A stretch of 64,000 bases of DNA from Caulobacter sp. SLTY (GTDB taxonomy: Bacteria; Pseudomonadota; Alphaproteobacteria; Caulobacterales; Caulobacteraceae), in the NCBI RefSeq assembly GCF_009905535.1, contig NZ_JAAALA010000019.1, forward strand, positions 1-64,000. Reading direction: 5' to 3'. The stretch's first letter is position 1; each line of letters begins with the position of its first letter. This document shows positions 58,912 through 64,000 of the stretch, one piece after another. The position numbers and the translations under genes were made by a program. The notes under the pieces were generated by a model that worked only from the letters and a program-made list of their open reading frames with translations, did no database searches and was not told where the DNA came from.

Positions 58912-61050
58912 ATGGGTGAGGGAGAGTTTGGGTTGAGGCTGAAATCGCTCCTCAAGGGCGGCCTGGCGGCTGTGCTTTCGCTGGTCGTCGGGGCCGGTCC
59001 GATGACCAGCTTCTCGCAAGAGGCGCCCGCTCCCCTGCCCCCGGCCCCGATTCCCTACGCCGGGCCGGCAGCCACTCCGAAAACGCCGCCGGCAAGGACC
59101 CGCTCGGCTGCTCCGCGTCCGGTCGCTGCGCCCGCCGCGCCGGTCGTCCCGACCCCTACCGTGGTCGCCCCGGTGACGCCGCTCGATCCCGTTCAACTCG
59201 AGGCCTACGTCGATGGCGTGGTCGGCGAAGCCATGGCCGGCCGCAAGATTGCCGGCGTCACCGTCTCGGTCGTCCAGAATGGCCAAGTCGTGCTCAAGAA
59301 GGGCTACGGCTTCGACCGGCTGTCGCCCGCCCGCCGGGTCGATCCGGACCGCAGCCTGTTCCGGCTGGCCTCCATCTCCAAGACCTTCACCTGGATCGCG
59401 GTGATGCGCCAGGTCGAGGCAGGCCGCCTGCGGCTGACCGACCCGATCAACCTCTACCTGCCGGAAAGCGTGCGGGTGCATGACCAGGGCTTCGCACGGG
59501 AGGTCCGGGTCATCGATCTGCTGAACCATCGTCCGGGTTTCGAGGATCGGGCGCTCGGCCAGTTGTTCGAGAAAGACGCCGACCGGGTTCGGCCGCAGCT
59601 GCTCTACCTGCGCCAGGAACGGCCACGGCGGATCTGGGAGCCTGGAACCACCCCCGCCTATTCCAACTACGGGTCAAACCTGGCCGGCGCCGCCGCGGCG
59701 CGGCTGTCTGGCAAGACCTACGAGCAGATGATCGAGCAGGAGATCACGGGTCCACTGGGTATGGCCAGCACCACCTTCCGCGACCCCTACCCGGCCCGCG
59801 ACGGCCTGCCCGCGCCGATGCCCGCCAACCTGGCCGCCAACCTGGCCGAGGGCTATCGCTGGTCCGGTACGCGGTTCGTCAAGCGACCCTACGAGTTCAG
59901 CAGCCACGTGGCGCCGGCGGGCGGCGGCTCCTCGACCGCGGCCGACATGGCCCGCTACATGGTCATGCTGCTGAACGGCGGCGCCCTGGATGGCGCGACC
60001 ATCTTCAAGCCCCAGACATCCACGGGCTTCCGCACGGTCCAGGACCGCGCACTGCCTGGCTCAGGCGGATTCGCCCATGGCTTCATGGAATTCAAGCTGC
60101 CTGGCGGCCGCACCGGCTACGGCCACAACGGGGCGACCCTGTCTTTCCGCTCCAACATGACCATTGTGCCGGAGCTAGGCCTGGGTGTGTTCGTAGGCGT
60201 CAACACCGAGGCGGGCGGCGCCCTGACCAGCAGCCTGCCGGGCCGGATCATCCAGCGCTTCTACGTCGGCGGTGATGGACAACGCGCCGTCGCGCCCTCG
60301 CAATGGCTGAAGGACAACCAGAGCGCCTTCGCGGGCCAGTACCTGTCCTCACGCCGCGCCTTCCACGGCATGGAAAAGTTCATCGGCCTGTTCAACGCCC
60401 GCACGACCGTCTCGGTCGATGGCGGCGGTCAGCTGGTGATCAGGGACTTCGGCGACGTCTCGGTCTGGACGCCACTTGATCGCGAAGGCCGGTTCCAGTC
60501 AGTCGCCGACAGCCGGGTGATCGCGTTCCGCATGGAGAACGGTCGCGCGGTCGGCTGGTACGACAGCGCCGCATCGACTTATTCCAAGCGGCTGGGCTTC
60601 TTCGGAGGCACGGCGTGGCTGATATGGGCGGTACTGCTGGCCGGCCTGGCCTCGCTGATCACCGTCGGCGGGGCGCTGGTGCGGCTGCGGCTCAACCTGC
60701 GCCAGACCACGATCCAGGCCCGCGCCAGCCTCATCCAGACCATCCAGGCGGTGCTCTGGCTGATCATGCTGGCCGCCTTCGGCCTTTGGTTCGGCAAGAC
60801 CGGCGACATCGCGGCCATTTTCTACGACTGGCCCGGCCCGTTGCTGCTCACCGCCTCGGCCTGCGGCTTCGTCGCCGCCCTCCTGAGCGTGCTGGTGGTG
60901 GGTTTGACGCCCTTCGTCTGGCAAGGCGGACGCCGCGTGGACAGCTTCACCCAGGGCCGCAAGCTGCGGTTCACCTTCACCGCCGGGGTGTTCCTGCTGT
61001 TCTCGATCGTGCTGGCCTTCTGGGGCGCCATCTTCCCCTGGGCGAACTGA
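58912..61050 (+). CDS. Membrane-tethered beta-lactamase-fold serine hydrolase
   Basis: A 712-residue S12-type protein. The N-terminal signal or anchor (GGLAAVLSLVVGAGPM) and a Pro/Ala linker (residues 35-90) lead to the catalytic domain. That domain has SISKTF near 152, YSNYGSN near 247 and HNG in GYGHNGATLSF near 404. A beta-rich module follows, then four or five transmembrane helices (from about 565, WLIWAVLLAGLASLITVGGA onward), as in PBP4*/EstB relatives with membrane tails. A TTG at 58933 with GGAGAG six bases upstream is an alternative start. Probable esterase or D-peptidase facing the periplasm. Confidence 0.87.
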   Translation: MGEGEFGLRLKSLLKGGLAAVLSLVVGAGPMTSFSQEAPAPLPPAPIPYAGPAATPKTPPARTRSAAPRPVAAPAAPVVPTPTVVAPVTPLDPVQLEAYVDGVVGEAMAGRKIAGVTVSVVQNGQVVLKKGYGFDRLSPARRVDPDRSLFRLASISKTFTWIAVMRQVEAGRLRLTDPINLYLPESVRVHDQGFAREVRVIDLLNHRPGFEDRALGQLFEKDADRVRPQLLYLRQERPRRIWEPGTTPAYSNYGSNLAGAAAARLSGKTYEQMIEQEITGPLGMASTTFRDPYPARDGLPAPMPANLAANLAEGYRWSGTRFVKRPYEFSSHVAPAGGGSSTAADMARYMVMLLNGGALDGATIFKPQTSTGFRTVQDRALPGSGGFAHGFMEFKLPGGRTGYGHNGATLSFRSNMTIVPELGLGVFVGVNTEAGGALTSSLPGRIIQRFYVGGDGQRAVAPSQWLKDNQSAFAGQYLSSRRAFHGMEKFIGLFNARTTVSVDGGGQLVIRDFGDVSVWTPLDREGRFQSVADSRVIAFRMENGRAVGWYDSAASTYSKRLGFFGGTAWLIWAVLLAGLASLITVGGALVRLRLNLRQTTIQARASLIQTIQAVLWLIMLAAFGLWFGKTGDIAAIFYDWPGPLLLTASACGFVAALLSVLVVGLTPFVWQGGRRVDSFTQGRKLRFTFTAGVFLLFSIVLAFWGAIFPWAN

Positions 61051-61173
61051 TCCTGCCTGGATAGCGGCAAAGCGCCGCTATCCTTAACAATTCACAAAGA
61101 TTTGCCGCACGGCCCCTTGTCGGCACGGCCCTGGCAACGCAACCCTTATCGCCAGTGGGTAAGGGGTTGTGTC

Positions 61174-61566
61174 GTGTCAAAAGGGGACGCTTTCGCCTAC
61201 GGGATCGCCGGCGCGATCACTTGGTTGGCGGTTACGGCTTTCTACGGCGCCTTCGGGGGCGGCATCTTGGAAAGCAGCTTCTGGTTCTATGTGCTGAACG
61301 CCGCAATGGCGACCGGGGCCATGCTGGTCGCCTTCTGCTTCACCGCCCGGCTTCGCCGAACCTCGCGCCGCAAGCGCTTCTTCCCGGCCCTGGCCTTCTT
61401 CCTGCCGGGCCTGATCGGCGGCCTGCTGGCGGTGTTCAATCTGGACACCCTGTTTCCTGAACTGGAAGCAGTCAGCCAAGGGCGCTACGCCGCCTTCCTG
61501 GTGGTCGGCTACCTGGCCCTGATCGGCCTCTCCCTGGAAAAGCCGGCGCCCCGCGCCCACGGCTAA
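61174..61566 (+). CDS. Small four-helix membrane protein (DUF5367-like)
   Basis: A 130-residue protein with four hydrophobic segments: YGIAGAITWLAVTAFYGAF, FWFYVLNAAMATGAMLVAF, FFPALAFFLPGLIGGLLAVF and YAAFLVVGYLALIGLSL. A basic loop (RLRRTSRRKR) lies between helices 2 and 3, giving Nin/Cin. It resembles DUF5367 proteins; function is unknown. The GTG at 61174 with AAGGGG upstream is the likely start. Confidence 0.7.
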   Translation: MSKGDAFAYGIAGAITWLAVTAFYGAFGGGILESSFWFYVLNAAMATGAMLVAFCFTARLRRTSRRKRFFPALAFFLPGLIGGLLAVFNLDTLFPELEAVSQGRYAAFLVVGYLALIGLSLEKPAPRAHG

Positions 61567-61919
61567 CCCAGCTTGGTGACGCGGATGGTGATCCGCTCCC
61601 GCTCGCCCTGCCGCCGCTCGACCAGCAACCGGGCGACCTGCGCATCGTCGTGAAAGGCATAGCCCTTGATGGCGTCCAGCAACGCCTTGGCCAGGTTGTC
61701 GAGATCCATCCACGGCGGGTCGCCCGTGTAGTCCATCCAGATTTCGACCCCGAATTCCCCCCAGGCCGGCCGCGACCCGCGCCAGCTCTTGCGGAAGAAC
61801 TCATAGATCAGCGGCTTGTAGTACCGCGCCTGGGTCGTCAGCCCATCGACCACGATCTCCAGCACCCCGCCGATCTCGCGGGCGCGAACCTTGCCGTGAT
61901 GGGTCCAGTCGTCGGTCAT
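61563..61919 (-). CDS. RusA-like crossover junction endodeoxyribonuclease family protein
   Basis: The 118-residue product matches RusA resolvases, which cut Holliday junctions and are usually prophage-borne. The core region is WMDYTGDPPWMDLDNLAKAL, LDAIKGYAFHDDAQVARLLV, with the catalytic Asp residues in DLDN and DDAQ. REG or phage neighbours are absent, and the flanks are ordinary chromosomal genes. It could be a domesticated recombination enzyme. Overlaps the convergent membrane-protein gene by four bases. Confidence 0.78.
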   Translation of the reverse strand: MTDDWTHHGKVRAREIGGVLEIVVDGLTTQARYYKPLIYEFFRKSWRGSRPAWGEFGVEIWMDYTGDPPWMDLDNLAKALLDAIKGYAFHDDAQVARLLVERRQGERERITIRVTKLG

Positions 61920-62001
61920 GAGGCCTTCTAGCCGCGCCCGGTCTTGCAGTCTCGCGTCCCGGCGCTAAACCCCTGCCAACGTTTGTTTCAGGGACCCGCC
62001 G

Positions 62002-63390
<1,389 letters not shown>

Positions 63391-63441
63391 TGGACGCGTC
63401 GTCGACTACCCTCGCTACTGGATAGAGGCGCCGAAGCGGGA

Positions 63442-63843
63442 CTAGTTGGGCTTCTCGACCACCGTCATCCCGACGGGCGCCAGCGCCAGCCTGGCCAGCT
63501 GCAGGTCCTTCAGGGCGAAGGGGATGCCGATGATCGTGACGAACTCGGCCACGGCGATCAGCAGGTGGCTGAGCGCGATGTACCAGCCCGCGAAGATGAA
63601 CCAGATGATGTTCAGCACGAAGCCTAGCGGCCCCGTGCCGACGTCCGCCTGGCCAAGACTTTCACGGCTGACCACGTCCCTGCCGAACGGCCAGAATGAG
63701 AAGGCCGCGATCCGCCAGGCAGCGAAGGTATAGGGCAGCCCGACGATGGTGATCGCCAGGATTGCCCCGCCCAACAGCCACAACAGGCCCGACAGCCAGC
63801 CGCCCAGGATGAACCACAGAATGTTGAGGATCAGGCGGATCAT
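63442..63843 (-). CDS. YccF-family membrane protein
   Basis: A 133-residue inner-membrane protein with two YccF domains. Each has NxxW(F/I): LILNILWFILGGWLSGLLWL at the N-terminus and FVLNIIWFIFAGWYIALSHL near 78. TIVGLPYTFAAWRIAAFSFW and TIIGIPFALKDLQLARLAL follow the respective helices. Function is unknown. GGAGACCCC precedes the ATG. Confidence 0.9.
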   Translation of the reverse strand: MIRLILNILWFILGGWLSGLLWLLGGAILAITIVGLPYTFAAWRIAAFSFWPFGRDVVSRESLGQADVGTGPLGFVLNIIWFIFAGWYIALSHLLIAVAEFVTIIGIPFALKDLQLARLALAPVGMTVVEKPN

Positions 63844-63878
63844 GGCGTGGGGTCTCCAGCGGGCTTATCCTTGAGGTG

Positions 63879-64000
63879 ATGCATATCGGGACAGTTGTCG
63901 AGATGCGCGAGGGGCTCGCCTGGGACCGCGACGGCGTTTTGCCGTTCCGCGGAGCGGTGACGGCCGCGGCGCTGGCCGATCTGGCCGGTCTTGCAACGGA
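63879..64000 (+). CDS. 5' end of an unidentified gene (partial)
   Basis: An open frame from ATG 63879 (or ATG 63903) runs to the window edge without a stop and reads ...EMREGLAWDRDGVLPFRGAV and on. The DRDGVLPFRG stretch is reminiscent of phytanoyl-CoA dioxygenase N-termini, but 40 residues are too few to decide. Confidence 0.45.
   Translation, partial: MHIGTVVEMREGLAWDRDGVLPFRGAVTAAALADLAGLAT

Overview
The window looks like chromosomal DNA from a high-GC alphaproteobacterium of the Caulobacterales (Caulobacter/Phenylobacterium-like). Three things support this: a GcrA cell-cycle regulator with a CtrA/DnaA/GANTC-type promoter, a permuted two-piece tmRNA whose tag reads (A)ANDNFAEEFAVAA, and an alphaproteobacterial SspB. 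Coding density is high, and many genes overlap by 1-4 bases. I see no prophage, IS element, CRISPR array, rRNA or tRNA. The region is mostly core genome.

Layout. 1-1.3 kb: trmD-rplS. 1.3-3.8 kb: repeat cluster and a DUF885 protein. 3.8-8.7 kb: leucine operon leuC-VOC-leuD-ABM-leuB-ecsC, start and stop codons overlapping at every junction. 8.7-13.8 kb: small accessory enzymes with AraC and LysR regulators. 14-24.3 kb: asd, rarD, two class C beta-lactamase-like hydrolases, pdxY, ahcY with a clear operator, an M61 peptidase and an exported amidohydrolase. 24.4-33.8 kb: bioB, a fused M16 peptidase, a membrane protein/HTH pair, GST, FATP-type acyl-CoA synthetase and a Pro-rich anchored protein. 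33.8-38.6 kb: argD-argF, M28 peptidase, ABC-2 permease, gcrA. 39-43.9 kb: xseA-DUF2093-M23 peptidase, lone receiver, LpxL-like acyltransferase, XRE regulator. 44-46.9 kb: SDR, TetR-desaturase. 47-54.5 kb: mrp, hflKC, serB, miaA, and ilvBN with an attenuator leader. 55-64 kb: tmRNA, pyk, sspB, thioesterase, C13 peptidase, membrane-tethered serine hydrolase, RusA-like nuclease, fumC, YccF.

Functional links. Branched-chain amino acid synthesis appears twice (leuCDB, ilvBN). Arginine, methionine-cycle, lysine/threonine and serine steps are present singly (argDF, ahcY, asd, serB). Quality control is represented by tmRNA and SspB, which bind the same tag, and by HflKC.

The most unusual observation is at mrp/hflK. 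The two genes diverge, but their first codons are exchanged. The HflK start (MPWNDNANPGPWGSPPP) lies on the minus strand in front of the mrp body, and an Mrp-like start (MTDAPALDRETVLAA) lies on the plus strand in front of the hflK body. This is what a roughly 180-200 bp inversion of the divergent promoter region, with loss of some sequence at the junctions, would leave behind. It is either a real rearrangement or a local assembly error.
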